The notes: generated from the sequence alone by a model not told the origin. 64,000 nucleotides of DNA from Alkalibacillus silvisoli (GCF_039521975.1 NZ_BAAACZ010000003.1:124001-188000), one strand, 5' to 3'; positions 25,317-35,043 are shown, counted from the first letter of the stretch. Translations and numbers: made by a program.

Positions 25317-27713
25317 GTGGATTTTATCGCTCATATTAGAAATTCTGATAAACAAGTACAAAGTGTTGATGAGCATTTGGACAATGTTGCTCAAATTTCA
25401 TCACAATTTGGTAAAAAACTAAATTTAAGTCACCTAGCTGCAATTGCTGGATTATTACATGACATGGGTAAATACTCAAATGAATTTAAGGAGTATATTA
25501 TTGAAGTAGTCGATAATCCAGAAAATCCACCAAAAAGGGGGAGCGTGGACCATTCAACGGCTGGAGGTAAGTGGTTGTATGAAAAATTCTATAAAGAAGA
25601 TCAGTCTCCTACAAAAAGAATTATTGTAGAGATGTTGGTTAATATTATACTTTCTCACCATTCTGGGTTAAGAGATTTTCTAACACCTAATGCATCATCA
25701 GATGTTTTAAGGAGAGTAATAGACAAACAGTTAGATAATTACGCAGAAGTACAAGAATTTTTTGAAGAATCGACCAAACGTTTAGAGGAAATAGAAGGGA
25801 AGTTGGATGTAGCAGAAAAAGAGTTAATCAAACTTTTAAAGGAGAACAATACAATACACCCTTTGAAAGCCCTAACATTCTTAACTATGATTTTATTTAG
25901 TTGTTTAATTGATGCTGACCGTTTAGACACAATGAGTTTTGAAGATAATGTTAAGTTAAACTTACATCAAAACAACAACGAATTATTTGAACAATATTAT
26001 AAAAAATTAATTCAACATATAGAAGTTTTGCAAAAAAATGGTCAAGTTAACCGAATTAATGCTTTAAGGTCGGAAATGTCTAGTCAATGTGAGGAGCACG
26101 CATATAAACCATCAGGCATTTATACTTTATCAATTCCAACAGGTGGGGGAAAAACTTTAGCCTCTTTAAGATATGCTTTAAAACATGCAATAAAGTATAA
26201 GAAAGATAGAATTATTTATGTTGTTCCCTTTACAACAATTATAGAACAAAATGCTCAGGAAGTTAGAGAGATATTAGAAGACGATATAAATATACTTGAA
26301 CATCACTCAAATATTATTCAGGATGATAGAATCACTCATAACAAAGAACAGCCAGATAATTATGTGAAGAATAAGTCAGTAACATTAGCTAAAGACAATT
26401 GGGATTCACCTATTATTTTTACAACAATGGTTCAATATTTAAATACTTTTTACTCAAGTGGTACCCGTAATATCAGAAGGCTTCATAACTTATCAAATGC
26501 TGTTATCATATTTGATGAAGTACAAGCGCTACCTATCCATTGTGTATCCCTATTTAATGAATCTTTAAACTTTCTAAAGTACATTGCTAATTCGAGTATA
26601 TTATTGTGTACAGCTACTCAACCAGCGCTAGATAAAGTTAAACACAACATTCAAACAATTGATGGTGAAATAGTTCAAGACCTAGATGAAGTGAATCAGA
26701 ATTTTAAGCGAGTAGAAATAAAGGATAAAACGACACCTAATGGTTGGGATACTGAAACGCTAGCTTCTTTTGTACGAGATACTCTGAATAGAGAAAACAA
26801 TGTATTAGTAATTCTAAATACTAAAACTGTGGTAAGAGATTTATATCAAACGTTAAAAGAGAAAGATACAGATGCATATGTCTTTCACTTGAGTACATCA
26901 ATGTGTGCAAAACATCGACAAGAAACATTAGGAGCTGTTAGAAAAGCTCTTGAGCAGGGAGAAAAGGTTATTTGTTTAAGTACACAATTAATTGAAGCGG
27001 GGGTTGATATAAGCTTTAACTCGGTTATACGCTCTCTTGCTGGTCTCGATTCGATCGCTCAAGCAGCTGGAAGGTGTAATCGCCACGGTGATTACGACTG
27101 CAAGAATGTATATATTATTAATCATCGTGAGGAAGTCTTAAACAAATTAAAGGCTATTAAGGTCGGAGCGGAAATCACCCAAAAAATTCTAAAAGATATC
27201 GGGTCAGAAAAGTTACTTTCATCTGAAGTGATGGCTTTTTACTTTGAAGAGTACTTCACAAAAATGAATTTAGAACTAGATTACCACATTCCTGATTTAA
27301 GTGATAGTTTATATAATTTAATCACAACGAATGCTAAATACAAAATACATTATGAGAATTATCATAACAAAAAATTCCCTCTGAATTTAGCTACTAGCTA
27401 TGATACTGTGGGGAAATATTTCAATGTAATAGATGATCACTCAACATCTGTATTAGTACCATATGGAGCAGGTAAGGAATTAATAGCTGATTTGAATGAA
27501 GATTTAAGTATTAAACAAATGTCGACATTATTTAAGCAACTACAACCATACTTAATTAATGTTTATCAACATGAACTTGATGGGCTTAGTAAAGACAATA
27601 ATTTAATCCCACTATTTAATGGGAAAGTATTAGTCTTAAGAGAGAATGCTTATGACCAATTTTTTGGATTAATGGTTGAGGGAGAAGGACAAATGGACAC
27701 GTCTTTCATTTGA
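25317..27713 (+). CDS. cas3: CRISPR-associated helicase/nuclease Cas3 (type I-C)
   Basis: A 798-residue Cas3 recruited by Cascade to unwind and shred target DNA. The N-terminal HD nuclease has DEHLDNV, GLLHDMGKYS and VDHSTAGGK. The SF2 helicase has Walker A IPTGGGKTLA, DEVQALP in place of DEAH, the TATQPA motif III, and QAAGRCNRHG motif VI. The GTG at 25317 is preferred because AGGTG lies 6 bases before it. An earlier GTG (25308) falls inside that site. First gene of the cas operon, with an AT-rich promoter region upstream. The gene is intact. Confidence 0.95.
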   Translation: MDFIAHIRNSDKQVQSVDEHLDNVAQISSQFGKKLNLSHLAAIAGLLHDMGKYSNEFKEYIIEVVDNPENPPKRGSVDHSTAGGKWLYEKFYKEDQSPTKRIIVEMLVNIILSHHSGLRDFLTPNASSDVLRRVIDKQLDNYAEVQEFFEESTKRLEEIEGKLDVAEKELIKLLKENNTIHPLKALTFLTMILFSCLIDADRLDTMSFEDNVKLNLHQNNNELFEQYYKKLIQHIEVLQKNGQVNRINALRSEMSSQCEEHAYKPSGIYTLSIPTGGGKTLASLRYALKHAIKYKKDRIIYVVPFTTIIEQNAQEVREILEDDINILEHHSNIIQDDRITHNKEQPDNYVKNKSVTLAKDNWDSPIIFTTMVQYLNTFYSSGTRNIRRLHNLSNAVIIFDEVQALPIHCVSLFNESLNFLKYIANSSILLCTATQPALDKVKHNIQTIDGEIVQDLDEVNQNFKRVEIKDKTTPNGWDTETLASFVRDTLNRENNVLVILNTKTVVRDLYQTLKEKDTDAYVFHLSTSMCAKHRQETLGAVRKALEQGEKVICLSTQLIEAGVDISFNSVIRSLAGLDSIAQAAGRCNRHGDYDCKNVYIINHREEVLNKLKAIKVGAEITQKILKDIGSEKLLSSEVMAFYFEEYFTKMNLELDYHIPDLSDSLYNLITTNAKYKIHYENYHNKKFPLNLATSYDTVGKYFNVIDDHSTSVLVPYGAGKELIADLNEDLSIKQMSTLFKQLQPYLINVYQHELDGLSKDNNLIPLFNGKVLVLRENAYDQFFGLMVEGEGQMDTSFI

Positions 27714-27733
27714 AAAATTTGCGAGGTGAGATT

Positions 27734-28459
27734 TTGAGGAATCAAATAGAATTTGAAGTCTTTGGTAGTTATGCACTTTTTACTGATCCAGTTACAAAAA
27801 TGGGGGGAGAAAAGCTATCTTATCAGGTTCCAACGTACCAAGCTTTAAAAGGAGTTGTTGAATCAATTTACTGGAAACCTACTATAATGTGGATTATTGA
27901 TGAAGTTAGAATTATGAAACCGATTAAGATGGAGTCTAAGGGTATCAGACCCATTAAGTATCAAAAAAATGAAAACGATCTAGCCAATTATACGTATTTA
28001 AAAGATGTTAAATACCAAGTAAAGGCTCACTTTATCTTTAATAAAAATAGACCAGATTTAGCTTTTGACCGTAATGAACACAAGCATCATAATATCGCCA
28101 AACGGAGTGTAAAAGTCGGTGGTAGACGGGATATATTCCTCGGGGCAAGGGAATGCCAAGCTTATGTAGAAGAATGTGAATTCGGTACTGGAGAAGGATA
28201 CTATGATCAGTATGGAGAAATTCACCTTGGCACTATGGTACATGGGCTGAATTATCCCGATGAAACTGGAAGTGACCAACTAGAAGCGCGATTATGGCAA
28301 CCTGTAATGAGAAATGGCTATATAACTTTCATAAGACCCGATGATTGTGAAATTGTAAGGTCAATTAAGAGTTTATCAGCTAAACCTTTCAGTGGGGACA
28401 GTATTGAGCCAGTTGATGATTTGTATAATGAAGTGTTTTCGGGGAAGGAGGGTAAGTAA
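27734..28459 (+). CDS. cas5c: Cas5 family Cascade subunit and crRNA endonuclease (type I-C)
   Basis: A 241-residue Cas5d/Cas5c protein. In type I-C it replaces Cas6, cutting the repeat to make crRNAs and holding the 5' handle. The N-terminus FEVFGSYALFTDPVTKMGGEK and QVPTYQALKG are typical. The TTG at 27734 has GAGGTG 5 bases upstream. The frame is open to a TTG at 27710, which touches the cas3 stop but lacks a site. Three bases separate it from cas8c. Confidence 0.93.
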   Translation: MRNQIEFEVFGSYALFTDPVTKMGGEKLSYQVPTYQALKGVVESIYWKPTIMWIIDEVRIMKPIKMESKGIRPIKYQKNENDLANYTYLKDVKYQVKAHFIFNKNRPDLAFDRNEHKHHNIAKRSVKVGGRRDIFLGARECQAYVEECEFGTGEGYYDQYGEIHLGTMVHGLNYPDETGSDQLEARLWQPVMRNGYITFIRPDDCEIVRSIKSLSAKPFSGDSIEPVDDLYNEVFSGKEGK

Positions 28460-28461
28460 TA

Positions 28462-30366
28462 TTGGGCTGGTTAAATGATTTGTATCAAACATATGAGAAT
28501 AACTTAGATCAGGTTGGTAAAGTTGAATTACGAAAGAATGGTAGCGAATATACACTACTACCAATTGGGCATACTACGCAAAATGCTCAAGTAGAAGTTG
28601 TTGTTGATCTTGAAGGTAACTTTTATTCTGCAAAAGTGATTGATAAAGAAAATTCAACAACAGTTGTCCCATGCTCTGAGGAATCCTTCAGCCGGACTAG
28701 TAAACCAGTACCGCATCCATTGCATGATAAACTTATGTATACAGCAGGGGATTTTGATAAATTTGGTGGTAAAGTCAGTGCAAAAGATTTACCACATCAG
28801 CTCTATATCAATAATTTGAAAGAATGGGCTGACTCTGACTACTCACATAATTATATTAAAGCAATTTATAGATACTTGAAACAAGGCAGATTAATACAAG
28901 ATTTAGTTCAGTATTCAGTTTTGCATTTAGATGAGTATGGAAAATTAATATATAAATGGGATAAGAATACGGCTGATAAATATGGAGATAAACCAGAGAT
29001 ATTTAAGGTTTTAAATGAAACTCAAGATAAAGTGTTTGTTCGCTTTGATGTACATCAGCCTATGAAATTAACGGCAAGGGTTTGGAATGATCTAGATATC
29101 TATAACTCTTATATTAACTTTTATAAAACAAAACTATCGAGTAATGATATTTGTTACGTTTCCGGTAATCTTATTCCTAAAGCAAGCAAACACTCAAGCG
29201 GCATTCATCCAAATGCCGCAAATGCCAAGTTAATTTCAGCCAATGATTCATCTGGATACACTTACAGAGGTAGGTTCGAAAAGGGTGAAGACGTAGCTAA
29301 TATTAGCTATGATGTGTCACAAAAGGCACATAATGCTTTGAAGTGGCTAATTAATAAGCAAGGTAAACAAATAGATGGACGAGTGTTTTTAGTTTGGGGG
29401 GATGACCAACCAACTGTTCCATTCCCACAAGATGATATCGTATCATTATTTGAAGAGATAGGTTTTGAGTACAATAAAGGTGTTCAAGTTGAAGAGAATC
29501 AGAACAAAACACATGAAATATTTGCAAACGAGGTTAACAAGGCATTAGCCGGTTATAAAAGTAACTTACAATATCAAGCTAAGGTGAATGTGATAATATT
29601 AGAAGCCTTTTCTAAAGGGCGGCTTTCAGTGCTTTATTATCGTAACTTAACACAAGAAGAGTATTTAAAACGGTTAGAATATTGGCATCATACATGTACA
29701 TGGTTGCACAAGTATAAAAAGGGGAAAAATTTTGACGGCGCTCCATCAAGTCGAGATATTGCTGAGGCAGCTTATGGACGTAATGCCAATAAGAAAGTGA
29801 TTAAAGACACTGTGGAAAGACTACTTCCGTGTGTAATAGACGGGCAAAGAATTCCAATAGATCTCTATAGAAATTTGTATCATAGAGCATCAAATCCAAT
29901 CTCAATGGATCAATGGGAATGGCGAAAAGTATTGAGTATTACTTGTGCAATTACTAAAAAGCACTTAGATCAGAAGGGGGAATATAATGTGTCGCTAGAT
30001 CCAAATAACACAAACCGAGATTACTTGTTTGGTAGATTATTAGCAATTGCAGATGTCCTAGAAAGAAGGGCTCTTTCTAGTGAAGATGATCGTGCTTCAA
30101 ATGCCTTGCGTTATATGAATACTTTTGCACAACACCCTGCGAGAACTTGGGGTATTATACAGGCAAATCTACAACCTTATCAGGCGAGACTAGGAAGTAA
30201 CGGCGTATATTATAGTCGATTGATAGATGAAGTCGCATCTCAAATTGATGTCTCTGACTTTAATAACAAAAAGTTAAGTGGTTTATATTTATTAGGCTTT
30301 TATAGTCAACGACATGAACTATATAAAAGTAAAGAAGAAAGACAAAAATCTAATAAGAACGATTAG
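28462..30366 (+). CDS. cas8c: Cas8c (Csd1) large subunit of type I-C Cascade
   Basis: A 634-residue Csd1/Cas8c, the subunit that recognises the PAM and helps recruit Cas3. In type I-C genes of this kind an internal start can also give a small Cas11-like subunit. The gene is uninterrupted, starting with TTG after AAGGAGGG. The family stretch SYDVSQKAHNALKWLI and the C-terminal YSRLIDEVASQI, LSGLYLLGFYSQRH are visible. Bases 29666-29699 match the first spacer of the downstream array at 33 of 34 positions. Confidence 0.93.
   Translation: MGWLNDLYQTYENNLDQVGKVELRKNGSEYTLLPIGHTTQNAQVEVVVDLEGNFYSAKVIDKENSTTVVPCSEESFSRTSKPVPHPLHDKLMYTAGDFDKFGGKVSAKDLPHQLYINNLKEWADSDYSHNYIKAIYRYLKQGRLIQDLVQYSVLHLDEYGKLIYKWDKNTADKYGDKPEIFKVLNETQDKVFVRFDVHQPMKLTARVWNDLDIYNSYINFYKTKLSSNDICYVSGNLIPKASKHSSGIHPNAANAKLISANDSSGYTYRGRFEKGEDVANISYDVSQKAHNALKWLINKQGKQIDGRVFLVWGDDQPTVPFPQDDIVSLFEEIGFEYNKGVQVEENQNKTHEIFANEVNKALAGYKSNLQYQAKVNVIILEAFSKGRLSVLYYRNLTQEEYLKRLEYWHHTCTWLHKYKKGKNFDGAPSSRDIAEAAYGRNANKKVIKDTVERLLPCVIDGQRIPIDLYRNLYHRASNPISMDQWEWRKVLSITCAITKKHLDQKGEYNVSLDPNNTNRDYLFGRLLAIADVLERRALSSEDDRASNALRYMNTFAQHPARTWGIIQANLQPYQARLGSNGVYYSRLIDEVASQIDVSDFNNKKLSGLYLLGFYSQRHELYKSKEERQKSNKND
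29666..29699 (+). other. Self-protospacer inside cas8c matching array spacer 1
   Basis: Comparing this stretch with spacer 1 (33395-33428) shows identity at every base except the first: T here, C in the spacer. The three bases 5' of the 34-nt match are ATT. If the spacer's first C is a PAM-derived base, the adjacent triplet is TTT (29664-29666). Neither is the TTC PAM expected for type I-C. The match is on the coding strand, so the crRNA would pair with the template strand and not with cas8c mRNA. Confidence 0.95.
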
Positions 30367-30378
30367 GAGGAATGTAAA

Positions 30379-31224
30379 ATGACAAATCTAAACCATAAAA
30401 TTGATTTTGCTGTAATTTTTACTGTAAGCAACGCCAACCCTAATGGTGATCCATTAAATGGAAACAGACCAAGACAAAATTATGATGGTTATGGTGAAGT
30501 TTCTGATGTTGCTTTAAAAAGAAAAGTAAGAAATAGATTACAAGATATGGGAGAATCCATTTTTGTGCAATCAGATGATAGAGCTCATGATGGGTTTAAA
30601 AGTCTAAAAGAAAGAGCTGATGCTGTTTCAGAACTAAAACAGGCTGATAAGGATAAAAATAAGGACTTATTTATGGACATCGCTAGTAAAACTTGGTTAG
30701 ATGTTAGAAGTTTTGGACAAGTATTTGCATTTAAAGGTGATGTTCTATCTGTTGGTGTAAGAGGCCCAGTATCTATACATCCAGCAGTAAGTATAAATCC
30801 AATTGATATTTCTAGTGTACAAATTACAAAAAGTGTAAACTCAACAACTTCAGATAAAAAGGGTTCTGACACAATGGGGATGAAACATCGAGTTGATTTT
30901 GGCGTTTATGTTTTTTATGGCAGTATTAACACCCAATTAGCTGAGAAGACTGGCTTTTCAAAAGATGATGCCGAAAAAATAAAAACAACATTAATTACTT
31001 TATTTGAAAATGATGCCTCCTCTGCTAGACCAGATGGAAGTATGGAAATTAACAAAGTTTATTGGTGGGAACATAATTCAAAGATGGGTCAATATTCATC
31101 GGCTAAAGTACACCGTTCATTGGAGATTAATCCTAAAATTGATGAACCAAAGTCCATAGAAGATTTCGATATTAAGCTAAAGGGACTTGAAGGGCTAGAG
31201 CCTAGCGTTTATGAAGGACAATAA
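30379..31224 (+). CDS. cas7c: Cas7 (Csd2) backbone subunit of type I-C Cascade
   Basis: A 281-residue RAMP protein that polymerises along the crRNA. The characteristic N-terminal FTVSNANPNGDPLNGNRPR and WLDVRSFGQVFAF segments are present. The C-terminal half contains RVDFGVYVFYGSIN and the YWWEHNSKMGQYSSAKVHR region. AGGAGG precedes the ATG. The end overlaps cas4 by 14 bases, as in many I-C operons. Confidence 0.95.
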   Translation: MTNLNHKIDFAVIFTVSNANPNGDPLNGNRPRQNYDGYGEVSDVALKRKVRNRLQDMGESIFVQSDDRAHDGFKSLKERADAVSELKQADKDKNKDLFMDIASKTWLDVRSFGQVFAFKGDVLSVGVRGPVSIHPAVSINPIDISSVQITKSVNSTTSDKKGSDTMGMKHRVDFGVYVFYGSINTQLAEKTGFSKDDAEKIKTTLITLFENDASSARPDGSMEINKVYWWEHNSKMGQYSSAKVHRSLEINPKIDEPKSIEDFDIKLKGLEGLEPSVYEGQ

Positions 31225-31870
31225 TGAAGAAAACTTCCTGTTGTTATCTGGAATTCAACACTTTTTGTTTTGTAAAAGGCAGTGGGCATTAATCCATGTT
31301 GAACAACAATGGAGTGAGAATGTTAGAACAGTTGAAGGTCAACGAGTTCATAAAAAAGCAGACCAACCATTCGTTCGTGAAAAGAGAAACGATAAATTAC
31401 TAGTACGAGCTTTACCTGTAAAGTCAAATGAATTACGAGTAACTGGAGTATGTGATGTTGTTGAATTTCAAGAGGATGAAAATGGAGTACCTATTCAGGG
31501 ATCAAGCAAAACATATAAACCTATACCTATCGAGTATAAACGAGGGAAGCCCAAAAAGGATAAATCAGATATATTACAGCTGGTTGCTCAAGCTATGTGT
31601 ATAGAGGAAATGTTGTTGGTTGAGGTTAGAGTTGGTTATATATATTACAATGAAATTAGAAAACGAGTGGAAGTACCTATAACTGAAAATGATAAATTAC
31701 ATGTTAAGAAAATGTTTGAAGAAATGCACTTGTACTTCAATAAAAAACATACACCTAAAGTAAAGACAGGTTCTTTTTGTGAAAGCTGTTCATTACAAAA
31801 TATATGTTTACCTGAACTACTCAACCGACAGTCTCCTAGTAGTTATATTGAAAGGAAAATAAATGAATGA
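31211..31870 (+). CDS. cas4: Cas4 exonuclease for spacer acquisition
   Basis: A 219-residue PD-(D/E)XK nuclease with an Fe-S cluster. The first Cys is in LFCKRQWAL and the C-terminal trio in SFCESCSLQNICLPEL. The nuclease core includes GVCDVVEF and PIEYKRGKPK. Cas4 trims pre-spacers and selects those with the correct PAM before Cas1-Cas2 integration, which matters for judging spacer 1. Its start lies inside the end of cas7c. It overlaps cas1 as ATGA. Confidence 0.94.
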   Translation: MKDNNEENFLLLSGIQHFLFCKRQWALIHVEQQWSENVRTVEGQRVHKKADQPFVREKRNDKLLVRALPVKSNELRVTGVCDVVEFQEDENGVPIQGSSKTYKPIPIEYKRGKPKKDKSDILQLVAQAMCIEEMLLVEVRVGYIYYNEIRKRVEVPITENDKLHVKKMFEEMHLYFNKKHTPKVKTGSFCESCSLQNICLPELLNRQSPSSYIERKINE

Positions 31871-32898
31871 AGAAATTATTGAATACTCTTTTTGTGACCA
31901 GTCCAGATGTGTATTTAAGTTTAAATGGGGAGAATATTGTTGTAAAACAAGAAAAGAAACAAATTGGACGGGTTCCTCTTCATAACTTGGAATCAGTATT
32001 TACATTCGGTTACAGCGGTGCGAGCCCTGCGTTAATGAGTGCTTGTGCGCAAAAAGATATTTCTCTTGTATTCTTAACGAAGAATGGTCGTTTTCTAGCT
32101 AGAGTAATAGGGGAAAGTAGAGGTAATGTGGTTCTTAGAAAAGAACAGTATAGAAAGTCAGATGATGAAACACAAAGTGTATTAGTTGCAAGAAATTTTA
32201 TTATTGGGAAGCTGTACAATAATAAATGGATTTTAGAGAGAATGACTAGGGATTATCCATTGAGGGTTGATGTTTCTAATTTAAAAGGTATATCTAAAAA
32301 GTTATCTGAACTAATTTTGGAAATACGTGAAACAAAAGACTTGGATCTATTAAGGGGTTATGAAGGCCAAGGAGCTATTTTATATAATAAAGTGTTCGAC
32401 AATATGATTTTACAACAGAAGGAAGACTTTTTCTTCAAAGGCAGAAATAGAAGGCCACCTTTAGATAAAGTAAATGCTATGCTATCATTTGCATATACGC
32501 TTCTTGCCAATGATACAGCATCAGCACTAGAAGGTGTTGGTTTAGATGCCTATGTTGGTTTTCTTCATAGGGATAGACCAGGCCGCGCATCGCTATCTTT
32601 AGATTTAATGGAAGAGTTAAGAGGTGTATATGCTGATCGGTTTGTAATTTCTTTAATTAATAAGAAAATTATAAGTAAGAAGGATTTTACAATTAAGGAA
32701 AACAACGCAGTAATCTTTACAGATGAAGGAAGGAAGAAATTTCTTAAGGCTTGGCAAGATCGAAAGCAGGAAAAGATAAAGCACCCTTATCTTGGAGAAA
32801 GTATTAGTTGGGGGTTAGTACCACATGCTCAAGCTATGTTGTTGGCTCGTTATATTAGAGGTGATATAGAAGAGTATCCACCTTTTTTATGGAAGTAG
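31867..32898 (+). CDS. cas1: Cas1 integrase
   Basis: A 343-residue Cas1 of the I-C branch, the catalytic subunit of the spacer integrase. Metal ligands appear as the Glu of GYEGQGA (about residue 165), the His of GFLHRDRPGR (about 235) and the acidic pair in SLDLMEELR. The start overlaps the cas4 stop by 4 bases. No truncation is evident, so adaptation should be possible. Confidence 0.96.
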   Translation: MKKLLNTLFVTSPDVYLSLNGENIVVKQEKKQIGRVPLHNLESVFTFGYSGASPALMSACAQKDISLVFLTKNGRFLARVIGESRGNVVLRKEQYRKSDDETQSVLVARNFIIGKLYNNKWILERMTRDYPLRVDVSNLKGISKKLSELILEIRETKDLDLLRGYEGQGAILYNKVFDNMILQQKEDFFFKGRNRRPPLDKVNAMLSFAYTLLANDTASALEGVGLDAYVGFLHRDRPGRASLSLDLMEELRGVYADRFVISLINKKIISKKDFTIKENNAVIFTDEGRKKFLKAWQDRKQEKIKHPYLGESISWGLVPHAQAMLLARYIRGDIEEYPPFLWK

Positions 32899-32911
32899 GT
32901 GTTAAATAGGA

Positions 32912-33202
32912 ATGTTGGTAGTTATTACGTATGATGTAAGCACCATAGATCCAGCGGGTATTAAACGTTTGAGAAGGGTAGCTAAGGTTTGTCAGGACTA
33001 TGGATTGAGGGTCCAAAACTCTGTGTTCGAATGTATTGTTAATTCTACAGAACTAAAGCAGCTAAAGTATAAACTGACTGATATTATTAATGAGGAAGAA
33101 GATAGTTTGAGATTTTATAACTTGGGAGAAAACTATAAGTCAAAAGTTGTTCATATTGGGACTAAAGATTCAGTTGATTTAGAAGATACATTATTTATGT
33201 GA
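32912..33202 (+). CDS. cas2: Cas2 adaptation protein
   Basis: A 96-residue ferredoxin-fold protein forming the central dimer of the Cas1-Cas2 integrase. The N-terminal VVITYDVSTID strand with its Asp, and the RVQNSVFEC segment, are typical. It follows cas1 by 13 bases and is the last protein-coding gene before the leader and array. Confidence 0.96.
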   Translation: MLVVITYDVSTIDPAGIKRLRRVAKVCQDYGLRVQNSVFECIVNSTELKQLKYKLTDIINEEEDSLRFYNLGENYKSKVVHIGTKDSVDLEDTLFM

Positions 33203-33362
33203 GTGCGAATAAATATTGAACATGTTTTTTAGGTAGGATTCGCACCTTGAAATAACCTATTAAATGTACTTTATGTCATTTTGTTACATAATGGCATGAG
33301 GTAAATGGTGTTTTTGGTTAGAAAAATTAGATATGTACAGTTCTTTTTACCCAAAAATCGCC
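33203..33362 (+). promoter_or_regulatory. CRISPR leader
   Basis: An AT-rich stretch between cas2 and the first repeat. It holds an 8-bp inverted repeat, GTGCGAAT (33203-33210) and ATTCGCAC (33238-33245), of the sort often seen just after cas2 in type I-C loci, then A/T-rich DNA to the first repeat. Leader identity is supported by the degenerate repeat at the opposite end of the array. It should carry the array promoter and the Cas1-Cas2 integration site. Confidence 0.85.
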
Positions 33363-34922
33363 GTCGCACCCCATGTGGGTGCGTGGATTGAAATCAAAAC
33401 GGTTAGAATATTGGCATCATACATGTACGTCGCACCCCATGTGGGTGCGTGGATTGAAATCAGTTAATACTTTTGTCGTATATGTCGATTGCTTCGTCGC
33501 ACCCCATGTGGGTGCGTGGATTGAAATATCTTTTGTAAAATACTATAATCCTCTTTTGAATGTCGCACCCCATGTGGGTGCGTGGATTGAAATTTTACTT
33601 ACGGCTATAATATGTGGTGTGAATAATGTCGCACCCCATGTGGGTGCGTGGATTGAAATGTCTTTCGCCACGTTCGATTAAAGATAGGTAGGGTCGCACC
33701 CCATGTGGGTGCGTGGATTGAAATATAACGGCTGATAGTGCATAGCGTCTTGTGTACGGTCGCACCCCATGTGGGTGCGTGGATTGAAATATGTAATAAC
33801 GTGACCTCAACACCAACCTCGCCATTGTCGCACCCCATGTGGGTGCGTGGATTGAAATATCAACTGAACCGTACGTCTTTAAGTGTGCAATACGTCGCAC
33901 CCCATGTGGGTGCGTGGATTGAAATGATAACCGACTTTTATGATGACGCTACTCAAATGCGTCGCACCCCATGTGGGTGCGTGGATTGAAATACATCAGC
34001 ACCATAATGTTTTAACTCAAAACCGCCGTCGCACCCCATGTGGGTGCGTGGATTGAAATAAAATTAAATTTATATCGCTTAACGCTCTATCAAGTCGCAC
34101 CCCATGTGGGTGCGTGGATTGAAATTTTGTTGAGGTAGTAGACTTTTTGGTGTCCTTCATGTCGCACCCCATGTGGGTGCGTGGATTGAAATTGAATAAG
34201 AAAATGAATCGTAAACAATATCGTTTTGTCGCACCCCATGTGGGTGCGTGGATTGAAATAAGCGTATGATGAAGCTGAAAAGAAAGTTAACCTCACGTCG
34301 CACCCCATGTGGGTGCGTGGATTGAAATTTATAACCACCTAAGAATTGAACCCTCCGCAACTGTCGCACCCCATGTGGGTGCGTGGATTGAAATAGTTTG
34401 TGCGTACAGACACAATCCAAAGGGGGTAGTCGCACCCCATGTGGGTGCGTGGATTGAAATGTTTAATAAAGTAATAGCTTTAATTTGATCATTGTCGCAC
34501 CCCATGTGGGTGCGTGGATTGAAATAATATGGGTTTAAATTTACGTCAAATGGCATCAGTCGCACCCCATGTGGGTGCGTGGATTGAAATATAGAAAATG
34601 ACCGTTTAGAACTAACTGCAAGGGTCGCACCCCATGTGGGTGCGTGGATTGAAATTTATTTATTTGAGTCTGATGAGGGTGAAGGAAACGTCGCACCCCA
34701 TGTGGGTGCGTGGATTGAAATTGCTTTTGTTCATCAGCAGGAGTAGGCTCATTGGGTCGCACCCCATGTGGGTGCGTGGATTGAAATATTTACTATCACT
34801 CCTCGTATTAGGATCTAGCACATGTCGCACCCCATGTGGGTGCGTGGATTGAAATTCTTAATTCGTTATTATATTCTCTCAATTCATCAGGTCGCACCCC
34901 ATGTGGGTGCGACGGGTTGAAT
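33363..34922 (+). CRISPR. Type I-C CRISPR array, 24 repeats and 23 spacers
   Basis: Repeats are 32 bases, beginning GTCGCACC and ending GTGCGTGGATTGAAAT, with an internal CACCC-ATGT-GGGTG palindrome. I read 23 identical copies and one degenerate terminal repeat (34891-34922), in which the 3' third is altered to ACGGGTTGAAT. Spacers are 33-37 bases. Orientation: leader at the cas2 side, so spacer 1 (33395-33428) is the most recent. It matches cas8c in the same locus. I saw no other spacer matching elsewhere in this window by eye. Short frames translated across the array are not genes. Confidence 0.98.
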
Positions 34923-35043
34923 AGCACTCTGTGATTTTAGTTATGAATATAACATACAAAGTTGTTCATTGTTTGTAACCTCACATTAAACACTTCATCT
35001 AACGCCGAAATCTTTTTTAGCCTTTGTCTTTATTTTTAACAAT

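Noticed and set aside
29666..29699. Idea that crRNA 1 acts as an antisense RNA on cas8c mRNA
   Set aside because: The spacer has the same sense as the mRNA, so its crRNA cannot base-pair with it; only DNA targeting is possible.
33373..34852. Short frames on both strands encoding repeated MWVRGLK or QSTHPHGV peptides
   Set aside because: They are translations of the CRISPR repeats and spacers; no Shine-Dalgarno sequences, and periodicity equals the repeat unit.
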